Assembly (NCBI GenBank): GCA_035293045.1
Contig: DATDOY010000032.1
Span: 1-18,404, forward strand
Direction: 5' to 3'
DNA: 18,404 nucleotides
Source of the DNA: DATDOY01 sp035293045
GTDB lineage: Bacteria; Actinomycetota; Acidimicrobiia; IMCC26256; JACPCJ01
How positions within the stretch are numbered: the first letter of the stretch is position 1; the number at the start of each line of letters is the position of its first letter. Shown here one piece after another: positions 1 to 6,637 of the stretch. The position numbers and the translations under genes were made by a program. The notes under the pieces were generated by a model that searched no databases, was not told the DNA's origin, and saw only the letters and a list, made by a program, of their open reading frames with translations.

Positions 1-1
1 G

Positions 2-1381
2 TGGCCCGCCGTCGAGCGGCTCGCCCGCGCCACTGCCGCTCGCGACAAGGTTCTCGTGCCCCGGCTCACCGTGTACCCCGAGTATGTGCGCGACGCGGCG
101 ACGTGGATCCACCCCGATCTCCATTTCGCCGTCCAACGACGCTCCGACGCCGAGGGACTCGCGCGCCCCGACCCGTGGGCTGCCGGCGCCGACATGGCGC
201 CACCCGCACTCGTCCCTTCCCAGCGGCCTCGCGCGCGCGGACCTGTCGCCGAAGTGCTCGATGGCGTGATGGCCGAACAGGAGGTCGGGGTCGACGAGAT
301 CGTCACGCTCCTTGCGGCTCGTGGGCACGAATTGGGGCAGGTCGCCGAGGTCGCCGACACCCTTCGGCGCGAGACGGTGGGCGACGTCGTCACCTTCGTG
401 CGAAATCGCAACATCAACTACACGAACGTCTGCACTTTCAAGTGTCGATTCTGCGCATTCTCAAAGGGCCCGCTGTCGCTCAACCTGCGCGGCCAGCCGT
501 ATCTCCTCACCCTCGACGACATCGCAGGGCGGGTCGCCGAGGCCTGGGACACCGGCGCCACCGAGGTATGCCTCCAGGGCGGCATCCATCCCGACTTCGA
601 CGGCGACTATTACATCGAGGTGGCCAAGGCCGTGAAGGCGGCGGCTCCCGAGATCCACATCCACGGCTTCACGGCCCTCGAGGTCACCGAAGGCGCTCGA
701 CGGCTCGGAATGCCCCTCAGGGACTACCTCTTGGCGCTCAAGGCCGTCGGGCTCTCGACCCTGCCCGGCACGGCGGCCGAGATCCTCGACGACGACGTTC
801 GCTCCATCATCTGCCCCGACAAGGTGACCACCGACGAGTGGCTCGAGTGCCACGAGACGGCCCACGAGGTGGGACTCCGCTCGAACGTCACCATCATGTT
901 CGGCCACGTCGAGCGGCCGATCCACGTCGCTCGCCATTTCATCCGCACGCGCGACCTTCAGCGGCGAACGGGCGGCTTCACCGAAGTTGTGCCGCTCCCG
1001 TTCGTGCACATGGCGAGTCCGATCTACCTTCAGGAACGAGCCCGCCCCGGGCCGACGTTCGAGGAGGTCGTGCTCGTCCACGCCGTCGCCCGCATCGCGT
1101 ACAGGAACTGGATCGACAACATCCAAGTGTCGTGGGTCAAGCTCGGTCGCGACGGCGCCCGCCAATTGCTCCAGGCCGGCGTCAACGACCTCGGCGGGAC
1201 GCTCATGGACGAGAACATCTCGCGCGCGGCCGGGGCCAGCCATGGGCAAACCCTCGAAGCGTCCGACTTCCGCTCGATCGTCGAACCGCTCGGGCGCACC
1301 CTCGAGCAGCGCACCACCCTCTATGGGCGCATCCACACGGAATACCGGCCGCGTCGGTCGATCCCGGTGGTTGCCGGATGA
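2..1381 (+). CDS. fbiC: FbiC (FO synthase), 3' part: end of CofG plus whole CofH domain
   Basis: FO synthase makes the deazaflavin chromophore of coenzyme F420 from tyrosine and 5-amino-6-ribitylaminouracil using two radical SAM domains. The frame is open to the window edge, so the 5' end is missing; 459 residues are visible. The first ~40 (LTVYPEYVRD, then DAEGLARPDPWAAG) resemble the C-terminal tail of a CofG domain, which points to a CofG-CofH fusion as in mycobacterial FbiC rather than a free CofH. The CofH part follows: the radical SAM cluster motif CTFKCRFC (Cys144, 148 and 151 of the visible part), then the family stretches CLQGGIHPDFDGDYY, HIHGFTALEV and ITIMFGH-like SNVTIMFGH, ending near GGTLMDENISRAAGASHG. 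A GTG at 56 lies inside conserved CofG-tail sequence and is not the likely start. The stop overlaps the next gene's ATG (ATGA), suggesting coupled translation. Identity is confident; only the fusion claim depends on unseen upstream sequence. Confidence 0.93.
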   Translation, partial: WPAVERLARATAARDKVLVPRLTVYPEYVRDAATWIHPDLHFAVQRRSDAEGLARPDPWAAGADMAPPALVPSQRPRARGPVAEVLDGVMAEQEVGVDEIVTLLAARGHELGQVAEVADTLRRETVGDVVTFVRNRNINYTNVCTFKCRFCAFSKGPLSLNLRGQPYLLTLDDIAGRVAEAWDTGATEVCLQGGIHPDFDGDYYIEVAKAVKAAAPEIHIHGFTALEVTEGARRLGMPLRDYLLALKAVGLSTLPGTAAEILDDDVRSIICPDKVTTDEWLECHETAHEVGLRSNVTIMFGHVERPIHVARHFIRTRDLQRRTGGFTEVVPLPFVHMASPIYLQERARPGPTFEEVVLVHAVARIAYRNWIDNIQVSWVKLGRDGARQLLQAGVNDLGGTLMDENISRAAGASHGQTLEASDFRSIVEPLGRTLEQRTTLYGRIHTEYRPRRSIPVVAG

Positions 1382-2370
1382 CATCGCGCCCCGACTACGA
1401 CGTCGTCGCCGTCGGAAACGCCCTCGTGGATGTCCTCGCCCACGAGGACGAGGCCTTCATCGAGCGTCACGGCCTCGTGAAGGGAACCGCCACCATGGTC
1501 GACGCCGCGACCGCGGACGTGGTCTACGCGGCGATGAACCCGGCCACCGAGGTGTCGGGCGGCTCGGCGGCGAACACCGCCGTCGGCATCGCGTCGCTCG
1601 GCGGTCGCTCCGCCTACATCGGCAAGGTTCGCGACGATCAGCTCGGCGCCGTGTTCGCCCACGACCTCCGGGCGGCGGGCGTGCATTTCGACACCCCTCC
1701 CGCCACCAGCGGACCCCCGACGGGACGGTGCCTCGTGGTCGTCACGGCTGATGCCGAGCGGACCATGTGCACGTATCTCGGATCCGCCGATCAGATCGGA
1801 CCTGACGACATCGACGACGACCTCGTCGCGTCGGCGGCGGTGACGTATCTCGAGGGCTACCTCTGGGACCAACCGGCGGCGAAGGAGGCGCTACGGCGCG
1901 CGATGTCCGCTGCACGCAGCGGTGGGCGGATGGTCGCCCTCACGATGTCCGATCCCTTCTGCGTCGATCGTCACCGCACCGAATTCCTCGATCTGGTGCG
2001 AGGTCCCGTCGACATCGTGTTCGCCAACCAGCACGAGTTGTGCTCGCTGTTCGAGACCGACGACGTGGACCGCGCGATCGCCGAGGTCCGGGGCATGTGC
2101 GAGATCGTCGCGGTGACCCGGTCCGAACTCGGGTCGGTGGTGGTCACCCAAACGGACACGTACGCCGTCGACGTCGCGCCCGTGGACGCGGTCGTCGACC
2201 TCACCGGTGCAGGCGATCTCTACGCGGCCGGATTCCTCTACGGCCTCACCCATGACCACGATCTCCCGACGGCGGGTGCGATCGGATCGATGGCCGCCGC
2301 CGAAGTGATCGGGCACGTCGGCGCCCGCCCGGCCGTTTCGCTCAGCGACCTCGCGACGCCGCTGAAGTAG
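1378..2370 (+). CDS. Adenosine kinase-like PfkB-family sugar/nucleoside kinase
   Basis: This 330-residue PfkB (ribokinase-fold) kinase most resembles bacterial adenosine kinases, which phosphorylate the 5'-OH of adenosine with ATP in purine salvage. Visible signatures are the N-terminal YDVVAVGNALVDVLAHEDE, the substrate-side GGSAANTAVG (61-70), IGKVRDDQLGAVF (81-93), LEGYLWDQPAAKEA (158-171), the ALTMSDPFCVDRHR strand (187-200), NQHE (217-220), and the C-terminal DLTGAGD (274-280) whose Asp280 is the expected catalytic base and whose GAGD forms the anion hole. The ATG at 1378 overlaps the fbiC stop by four bases and no strong Shine-Dalgarno precedes it, so translation is probably coupled to fbiC. 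Length is normal for the family. The exact substrate (adenosine against another nucleoside or sugar) cannot be fixed from sequence alone. A hairpin directly after the stop may end the operon. Confidence 0.88.
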   Translation: MTSRPDYDVVAVGNALVDVLAHEDEAFIERHGLVKGTATMVDAATADVVYAAMNPATEVSGGSAANTAVGIASLGGRSAYIGKVRDDQLGAVFAHDLRAAGVHFDTPPATSGPPTGRCLVVVTADAERTMCTYLGSADQIGPDDIDDDLVASAAVTYLEGYLWDQPAAKEALRRAMSAARSGGRMVALTMSDPFCVDRHRTEFLDLVRGPVDIVFANQHELCSLFETDDVDRAIAEVRGMCEIVAVTRSELGSVVVTQTDTYAVDVAPVDAVVDLTGAGDLYAAGFLYGLTHDHDLPTAGAIGSMAAAEVIGHVGARPAVSLSDLATPLK

Positions 2371-2372
2371 GC

Positions 2373-2411
2373 GTCGAGTTCGGTCGGCGCAGCCCGGCGA
2401 GCGAATTCGAC
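2373..2411 (+). terminator. Stem-loop after the fbiC-kinase operon
   Basis: Two 10-nt arms, GTCGAGTTCG (2373-2382) and CGAATTCGAC (2402-2411), pair along their full length with one G-U wobble around a 19-nt loop, starting three bases after the kinase stop codon. There is no T-tract, as is common for hairpin terminators in high-GC actinobacteria. Its position between a stop codon and the next promoter favours termination, but I have no measured RNA end. Confidence 0.4.
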
Positions 2412-2428
2412 ACGACCAGGGTCACCGA

Positions 2429-2434
2429 TAGCCT
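2429..2434 (+). promoter_or_regulatory. Candidate -10 hexamer TAGCCT for the LOG-family gene
   Basis: TAGCCT ends 10 nt before the ATG at 2445. With a usual -10 to +1 distance the transcript would start only about 4 nt ahead of the start codon, so it would be nearly leaderless. No Shine-Dalgarno is visible before the ATG and no convincing -35 box is seen. It is weaker than the TANNNT-N6/7-start cases elsewhere in this window. Confidence 0.4.
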
Positions 2435-2444
2435 CGGGATCGCC

Positions 2445-3482
2445 ATGGAGCGACTGCCCCGGTATCGAACAGGCGACCCCGAGCTCGACGATCACGTCGC
2501 CGCGCTCGTGCGCGAAGCCGGAGCGATGGCGCACGGTGACCTGGTCTTCGAGCTGATCTCGACGGCGCTTCGACTCGGACGCGAAAACGACGCTCGGCTC
2601 GACCTCAAGATCGCCAACGCCGCCTTGAAGGAAATGCGATACGCGTTCCAGGTCTTCTCGTCGTACCGCGGGACGCGGAAGGTTTCGATTTTCGGGTCCG
2701 CCCGAACCCGCGCCGAGGACCCGCACTACCGGCTCGCGCGAGAGTTCGCGCGTGCCGTGGCCGCCCGCGATTGGATGGTCCTCACTGGCGCTGGTCCGGG
2801 GATCATGACCGCAGGCATCGAGGGTGCCGGCGCCGAGCATTCCTTCGGCATCAACATCCGCCTCCCCTTCGAGGCCCTCCCGAGCGAATACATCGCCGAC
2901 GACCCCAAGCTCATCAACTTCCGCTACTTCTTCACGCGCAAGCTCATCTTCATGAAGGAGTCGCACGGCTTCGTCCTGCTCCCCGGCGGATACGGCACGC
3001 TCGACGAGGCCTTCGAGCTCCTCACGCTCGTTCAGACCGGCAAGAGTGAGCCGACGCCCATCGTGTTGCTCCAAGCCCCCGGCGAGCAGTACTGGAACGC
3101 CTGGATGCGCTTCGTCGAGGACGAACTCCTCGCCGGCGAGATGATCGCCGCCGAGGACCTCGCGCTCGTCCGCATCACGAGCGACATCGAGGAAGCGGTC
3201 GACGAGATCACCGGCTTCTACAGCAATTACGACTCCGCCCGCTTCGTGCGCGGGTTGCTGATCTTGCGGGTCAAGCACCTCCCCGACGACGCCATGTTCG
3301 GGACGCTCAACGAGTCGTTTGGAGACATCGTCGTCAAAGGCCGCATCGAACCCGTCGAACCCAGCGACGTCGAAGTGGCGGGAAACGACCGGCTCGACCT
3401 CGCACGGGTGGGTCTGCGCTTTGACCGCACGCATTGGTCGCGGCTGCGTCAACTCATCGACGTGCTCAACGGGCGCGGGTAG
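2445..3482 (+). CDS. LOG-family (TIGR00730) Rossmann-fold protein, long form
   Basis: A 345-residue protein with the nucleotide-binding fold of the LOG/YgdH family. The best-known members are cytokinin riboside 5'-monophosphate phosphoribohydrolases or general nucleotide 5'-monophosphate nucleosidases; many relatives carry the old label 'lysine decarboxylase'. Visible motifs are SIFGSAR (81-87), LTGAGPGIM (113-121) and the diagnostic PGGYGTLDE (180-188) with its catalytic glutamate; YFFTRK (161-166) supplies the family arginine. It is longer than the ~190-residue plant-type LOG proteins: ~75 residues precede the core (helical, RLDLKIANAALKEMRYAFQVF) and ~110 follow it. These flanks occur in a long subfamily whose substrate I do not know. 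The start is set by ATG 2445; no ATG or GTG lies closely upstream in frame. It stands alone on the plus strand between two hairpins. The fold is sure; the reaction is inferred. Confidence 0.85.
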   Translation: MERLPRYRTGDPELDDHVAALVREAGAMAHGDLVFELISTALRLGRENDARLDLKIANAALKEMRYAFQVFSSYRGTRKVSIFGSARTRAEDPHYRLAREFARAVAARDWMVLTGAGPGIMTAGIEGAGAEHSFGINIRLPFEALPSEYIADDPKLINFRYFFTRKLIFMKESHGFVLLPGGYGTLDEAFELLTLVQTGKSEPTPIVLLQAPGEQYWNAWMRFVEDELLAGEMIAAEDLALVRITSDIEEAVDEITGFYSNYDSARFVRGLLILRVKHLPDDAMFGTLNESFGDIVVKGRIEPVEPSDVEVAGNDRLDLARVGLRFDRTHWSRLRQLIDVLNGRG

Positions 3483-3497
3483 ACGCCTGCTCTTCGG

Positions 3498-3514
3498 CAC
3501 GCCCACCCGGCGTG
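3498..3514 (+). terminator. Short GC hairpin after the LOG-family gene
   Basis: CACGCC (3498-3503) pairs perfectly with GGCGTG (3509-3514) around a 5-nt loop, 15 nt after the LOG-family stop. It is followed by AGAATTGCT rather than a T run. It is a plausible weak terminator; the short stem keeps confidence low. Confidence 0.3.
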
Positions 3515-3612
3515 AGAATTGCTCCCCCGCGTCCGCCAACGAACTGTGAAAACCGGGCATCTCTACACGGCACGCGTCAACGCTGCGTGAAGGTGGGCCG
3601 AAGGCGGGGGTG

Positions 3613-4143
3613 ATGCCTGAGTGCCAGCACCTCGACCGGATCTTCGCGGCGTACGAGCTCATCACCGGCGAGCGCGCCATGCGCTACGCCGGATTTGAGG
3701 GCGTGTTCGCCGCCGCCTCCACCTTCGGCGGCCGCTGGCGCGTGACCGACGTCGAGGGTGAGCCTCTTCTCGCCCTCGCACCCGTCGGCGCACCGGGCAC
3801 CGACGATCGCGAGGTCGTTCCCCACGGCGCCGCGCCGATCGCCACGATCATGCGCGACCGTCGGCGGGGCGACTCATGGGTGGTCGTCGACCCAGACGGG
3901 GCGATCATGCTCCGCGCCACCCAGAACGGGGCGTACGAGCTGACCCTGACCGACGCGGGCGACGTGCTTGTCGGCCGCATGTTCGCCACCGCGACCTCGG
4001 TGGTGGTGGAGTTCGGAACCCCGCCGAGGGGCATGCACTGTCTCGCCCTCGCGTTGCCGCTCTACTTCACGACAACCGGTGCGCTGCGCGTCGAATCCAT
4101 GGAAGCTCCGGCACCCGACCTCGCCCTCTGGGGTGCGGCCTAG
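3613..4143 (+). CDS. Hypothetical protein, 176 aa, beta-rich C-terminal part
   Basis: I do not recognise this family. The 176-residue product has no signal peptide or membrane helix. After a short N-terminal region (HLDRIFAAYELITGERAMRYAGFEG) it is made of alternating hydrophobic strands separated by turns: RWRVTDVEGEPLLAL, SWVVVDPDGAIMLRATQ, AYELTLTDAGDVLVGRM, TSVVVEFGTP, MHCLALALPLYFTT. The 'strand-Asp-x-x-Gly-strand' repeats recall the tubby/LURP-one/scramblase-type beta barrel, but this is only a shape impression. Codon use looks normal for the window, so I take it as a real gene. GTG at 3610 directly abuts ATG at 3613; I chose the ATG because GAAGG (3600-3604) sits eight bases before it. 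It converges on the glycolate oxidase operon with a palindromic hairpin between the stops. Function unknown. Confidence 0.7.
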   Translation: MPECQHLDRIFAAYELITGERAMRYAGFEGVFAAASTFGGRWRVTDVEGEPLLALAPVGAPGTDDREVVPHGAAPIATIMRDRRRGDSWVVVDPDGAIMLRATQNGAYELTLTDAGDVLVGRMFATATSVVVEFGTPPRGMHCLALALPLYFTTTGALRVESMEAPAPDLALWGAA

Positions 4144-4165
4144 ACCGCTTCCTGGGGTGAGGCCT

Positions 4166-4179
4166 CGTCCGTTCGGACG
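4166..4179. terminator. Palindromic hairpin between convergent genes
   Basis: CGTCCG (4166-4171), TT, CGGACG (4174-4179) form a perfect 6-bp hairpin within the 36-nt gap between the plus-strand hypothetical gene (stop 4143) and the minus-strand glc operon (stop 4180). Being symmetrical and placed between convergent stops, it suits a bidirectional terminator. There is no T-tract on either strand. Confidence 0.45.
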
Positions 4180-4398
4180 TCAGTCGGTCTCCAGTCCGTC
4201 GGGAGCAAGAGCGTGGAGGGCACGAGCCACCGCACGCCGGGCCTGCTCGATGCGCCGCTGCTCCGGCGGCGCCTTGTCGTGCCCAGACTCCACGGCCTCG
4301 CGCAGCCGGTCGTAGGCCAGGTCGCGGAGTCGCTCCTCGATCGCTCGCAGCTGGTCGACCATCTCCGCCACGGCGGGATCGTCGGGCACGTTGGTCAT
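4180..4398 (-). CDS. Small charged helical protein at the end of the glc operon
   Basis: A 72-residue protein of unknown function, predicted by eye to be two amphipathic helices: VAEMVDQLRAIEERLRDLAYDRLREAVESG (about 10-39) and PPEQRRIEQARRAVARALHAL (44-64), joined by a short Lys-Ala-Pro-Pro hinge. It has no cysteine, no signal peptide and no membrane segment. Evidence that it is real: the ATG overlaps the glcF stop (ATGA), GGAGG stands five bases before the start, and it ends just short of a hairpin terminator. Co-translation with glycolate oxidase suggests an accessory or stabilising role for that complex, but this is inference only; an unrelated cotranscribed gene is equally possible. Confidence 0.7.
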   Translation of the reverse strand: MTNVPDDPAVAEMVDQLRAIEERLRDLAYDRLREAVESGHDKAPPEQRRIEQARRAVARALHALAPDGLETD

Positions 4399-5621
4399 CG
4401 GTCCTCCGTCGTCGCGAGCGGAGGCGCGATCGCGTCCGCCAACAAGCTCATCGGATGGCGCGCATCGACGCCCCCTGCCCGGAGGTGCATCACACAGCCC
4501 GGGTTCGCCGAAGCCACGCGGTAGTCGCCACGGTCGGCGCCGGCCCGGGCAACCGCCTCCACCTTTCGATCCCGGATGCGTCCGGCCAGCGCGGGTTCGA
4601 GCAGCGCATAGGCGCCGCCCGCGCCGCAGCAGAGCCCGCCGTCATCCACCTCCACCACCTCGAACGCCTTCGACAACGTCGCGCGCACGGCGGCATCCGC
4701 GTTCTGCACGTGGCGCAGATGACACGGATCCTGGACCACGACGGAAGCCCCAGTCAGCGAGAGCCCCCGGATCTCGCGGCCCATCAGCCACTCGTGCACA
4801 TCGACCACGCGAGTCGCAAACGAACGTGCTTCCGCCGTGCCGACAACGCGGCCCGCATCCTTGAGGACTGCCCCGCACCCTGCGCTGTCGACGAGCACCG
4901 GTGCGTCGCCAGGCATCGACCCGATGACCCGTTCCAGCAACCTCGCGGCCTCGCCGATCCGGCCCGCGTGCAGATGCAGAGCACCGCAACAATCACTCCC
5001 TCGACCAGGAAGCCTCACCTGTCCCCCTGCGGCCTCGATCACGTGAATCGCAGCCCGATGGTCCTCTCGCATCCAGGCGTCCATCACGCATCCGGGGAAG
5101 AGGTACACGGCGTCGGCGCCTGAAGCCTCGCCGCGGCCAACTACCGAACGCGCCAGGGGTCGACGCAGCGAGCGAGCGAGCAGTAGCGGGAGTCCCAACC
5201 GACGAGGCACGACTCGCAGCCGCTGCGCGAGCCACGCCAGCCAGGTCAGCGCCATCAGCAAGCGATGCCGGGGAAGCACGACGCGGTACCCAAACCACTC
5301 TCCGGTCCGCCGAACCATCCCGCGTCGACGGCCGGCGACACGCTCCGCACGGAGTCCTGCCCTCGCCGCTTCCATGAGGTGTCCGAACGGCACGAACGCC
5401 GGACACACCGGCTCGCAGCCGCGACACTCGACGCACTCGTCCATCATCGCCGCGAACTCCGCGTCGACCGGCGCTCCGTCCCATTGGACGGCGCGCATGG
5501 CGGCGATGCGACCGCGGGGCGACGCTCGTTCCAAACCCGTCACCCGCCAGGTGGGGCACGCCGGAAGGCACAGGCCGCACGCCACGCAGCGGGCGAGGTC
5601 GTGGTCGTCGATGGGGAGCAT
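4395..5621 (-). CDS. glcF: Glycolate oxidase iron-sulfur subunit GlcF
   Basis: The iron-sulfur electron-transfer subunit of the membrane-associated glycolate (2-hydroxyacid) oxidase, carrying electrons from the GlcD/GlcE flavin to the quinone pool. The 408 residues hold two N-terminal [4Fe-4S] motifs, CVACGLCLPACP (Cys12, 15, 18, 22) and CVECRGCEPVCP (Cys63, 66, 69, 73), then two cysteine-rich CCG domains: GCVMDAW with SDCCGALHLHAG (Cys178, 211, 212) and DPCHLRH with GLCCGAGGAY (Cys300, 331, 332). A hydrophobic stretch LLMALTWLAWLAQRL (121-135) lies between the two halves and could touch the membrane. The ATG overlaps the glcE stop by one base (TGATG) with no clear ribosome-binding site, so translation is coupled. 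Similar CCG proteins serve lactate or glycerol-3-phosphate dehydrogenases, but the glcD and glcE partners make glycolate oxidase the best call. Confidence 0.92.
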   Translation of the reverse strand: MLPIDDHDLARCVACGLCLPACPTWRVTGLERASPRGRIAAMRAVQWDGAPVDAEFAAMMDECVECRGCEPVCPAFVPFGHLMEAARAGLRAERVAGRRRGMVRRTGEWFGYRVVLPRHRLLMALTWLAWLAQRLRVVPRRLGLPLLLARSLRRPLARSVVGRGEASGADAVYLFPGCVMDAWMREDHRAAIHVIEAAGGQVRLPGRGSDCCGALHLHAGRIGEAARLLERVIGSMPGDAPVLVDSAGCGAVLKDAGRVVGTAEARSFATRVVDVHEWLMGREIRGLSLTGASVVVQDPCHLRHVQNADAAVRATLSKAFEVVEVDDGGLCCGAGGAYALLEPALAGRIRDRKVEAVARAGADRGDYRVASANPGCVMHLRAGGVDARHPMSLLADAIAPPLATTEDR

Positions 5622-6637
5622 CAGAGCGGGAGCCGCCCGGGGTTGAGCTTGTGCTCAGGGTCGAGGGCGTCCTTGAGCCGTCGCATGAGCGCCACATTGG
5701 GCAGCGGGCGACCGAACGGGTCGACGCCGATCCCTTCCTCGCGGAGCAGCCATCCGCCGTGATCGTGAGCGAGAGCGCGCGCGGCCTCGATGGGCTCCGG
5801 CGCGTCCGCCGCGGCGTGGACGGTTCCGACCCCGACCTCTGCGATCCACCGCAGGCCTGTGACGCCGGCCAACGCCGGGCCGAGGTCGCGCAGGCTCGCC
5901 GGTCGCACGGCGATTCGGCCGCGCCAGCCACCGATCGGCCAGGGCGGGGCCTCCGACGGAGCCAGCCCGGCTCCATCCCGCTGCGTCATCACGTCATCCT
6001 GATGGCCTTCGAGGAGGCACCACACCTGCGTGCCGTCCCAGGCCACGCACGACGGGCGAAACATCGACGAGCGCACGGCGAACGGGTCGGCGGTCCCCGT
6101 CGACCATTGCGACACGGACGATCGCGGTGTGCAGCGCAAGGTTGCCTGGACGATCACGCCCAGCGTGCCCAGCGACCCGACGAGCAAGCGCGGGAGGTCG
6201 TACCCGGAGACGTTCTTGACCGTCGGGCCACCGCCCTTGACCAAGCGGCCGTCGCCGGTGAGGAAGCGCACCTCGAGCACCCGATCGCGTATCGGCCCGT
6301 GCCGCAGCCGCCGGTGACCCGACAGTCCGCACGCCAGCGCTCCCCCGACCGTCGCGCCGGGGTCGCTCGGGTCGAGGGCGCACTCTTGGCCGTGGATTGC
6401 GAGCTCGGCGTCGAGCGCCCCGACCTCCGTGCCCGCCGAGACCGTCACCGTCAGATCCGCCGGATCGTGGCGAATCGACGCCGCGGGGCCTCGCACTTCG
6501 CGATCCGCGCGGACGTCCCCGCCGACGCCTGAGTGCGTTCCCGTCCCGACCAGCGCCACCGAACGAGACTCGCGAATCACGCCCTGCATCGCCTCGACGG
6601 CTTCGAGCGTGGCACCCGTCGGCGCGGTCAGATCCAT
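5621..6637 (-). CDS. glcE: Glycolate oxidase FAD-binding subunit GlcE
   Basis: Second flavoprotein subunit of glycolate oxidase, of the PCMH-type (VAO) FAD-binding family. The product is 338 residues, close to the ~350 of enterobacterial GlcE. Diagnostic features are VALVGTGTHS (27-36), the FAD-side DPSDPGATVGGALACGLSGHRR (89-110), the GlcE signature KGGGPTVKNVSGYDLPRLL (134-152) and LVGSLGTLGVI (152-162), and a C-terminal DALDPEHKLNPGRLPL tail typical of the family's FAD-oxidase C domain. The start ATG at 6637 lies ten bases inside the 3' end of glcD, with AGAGGG just upstream; an open frame reaches further upstream but is only the shadow of glcD. It is the middle cistron of glcD-glcE-glcF. 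The substrate (glycolate against D-lactate) is assigned from gene order, not from a residue I can point to. Confidence 0.9.
   Translation of the reverse strand: MDLTAPTGATLEAVEAMQGVIRESRSVALVGTGTHSGVGGDVRADREVRGPAASIRHDPADLTVTVSAGTEVGALDAELAIHGQECALDPSDPGATVGGALACGLSGHRRLRHGPIRDRVLEVRFLTGDGRLVKGGGPTVKNVSGYDLPRLLVGSLGTLGVIVQATLRCTPRSSVSQWSTGTADPFAVRSSMFRPSCVAWDGTQVWCLLEGHQDDVMTQRDGAGLAPSEAPPWPIGGWRGRIAVRPASLRDLGPALAGVTGLRWIAEVGVGTVHAAADAPEPIEAARALAHDHGGWLLREEGIGVDPFGRPLPNVALMRRLKDALDPEHKLNPGRLPL

Noticed and set aside
1..1377. In-frame upstream extension of the adenosine kinase frame to the window edge.
   Set aside because: The translation is Arg/His/Pro-rich and lies in the wrong frame over fbiC; the kinase fold starts properly at ATG 1378.
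461..1384. A 307-codon minus-strand frame antisense to fbiC.
   Set aside because: It lies opposite the conserved radical SAM domain and has a composition typical of a shadow frame.
2238..3680. A 480-codon minus-strand frame across the LOG-family gene.
   Set aside because: It overlaps three well-supported plus-strand genes and shows no domain; an artefact of codon bias.
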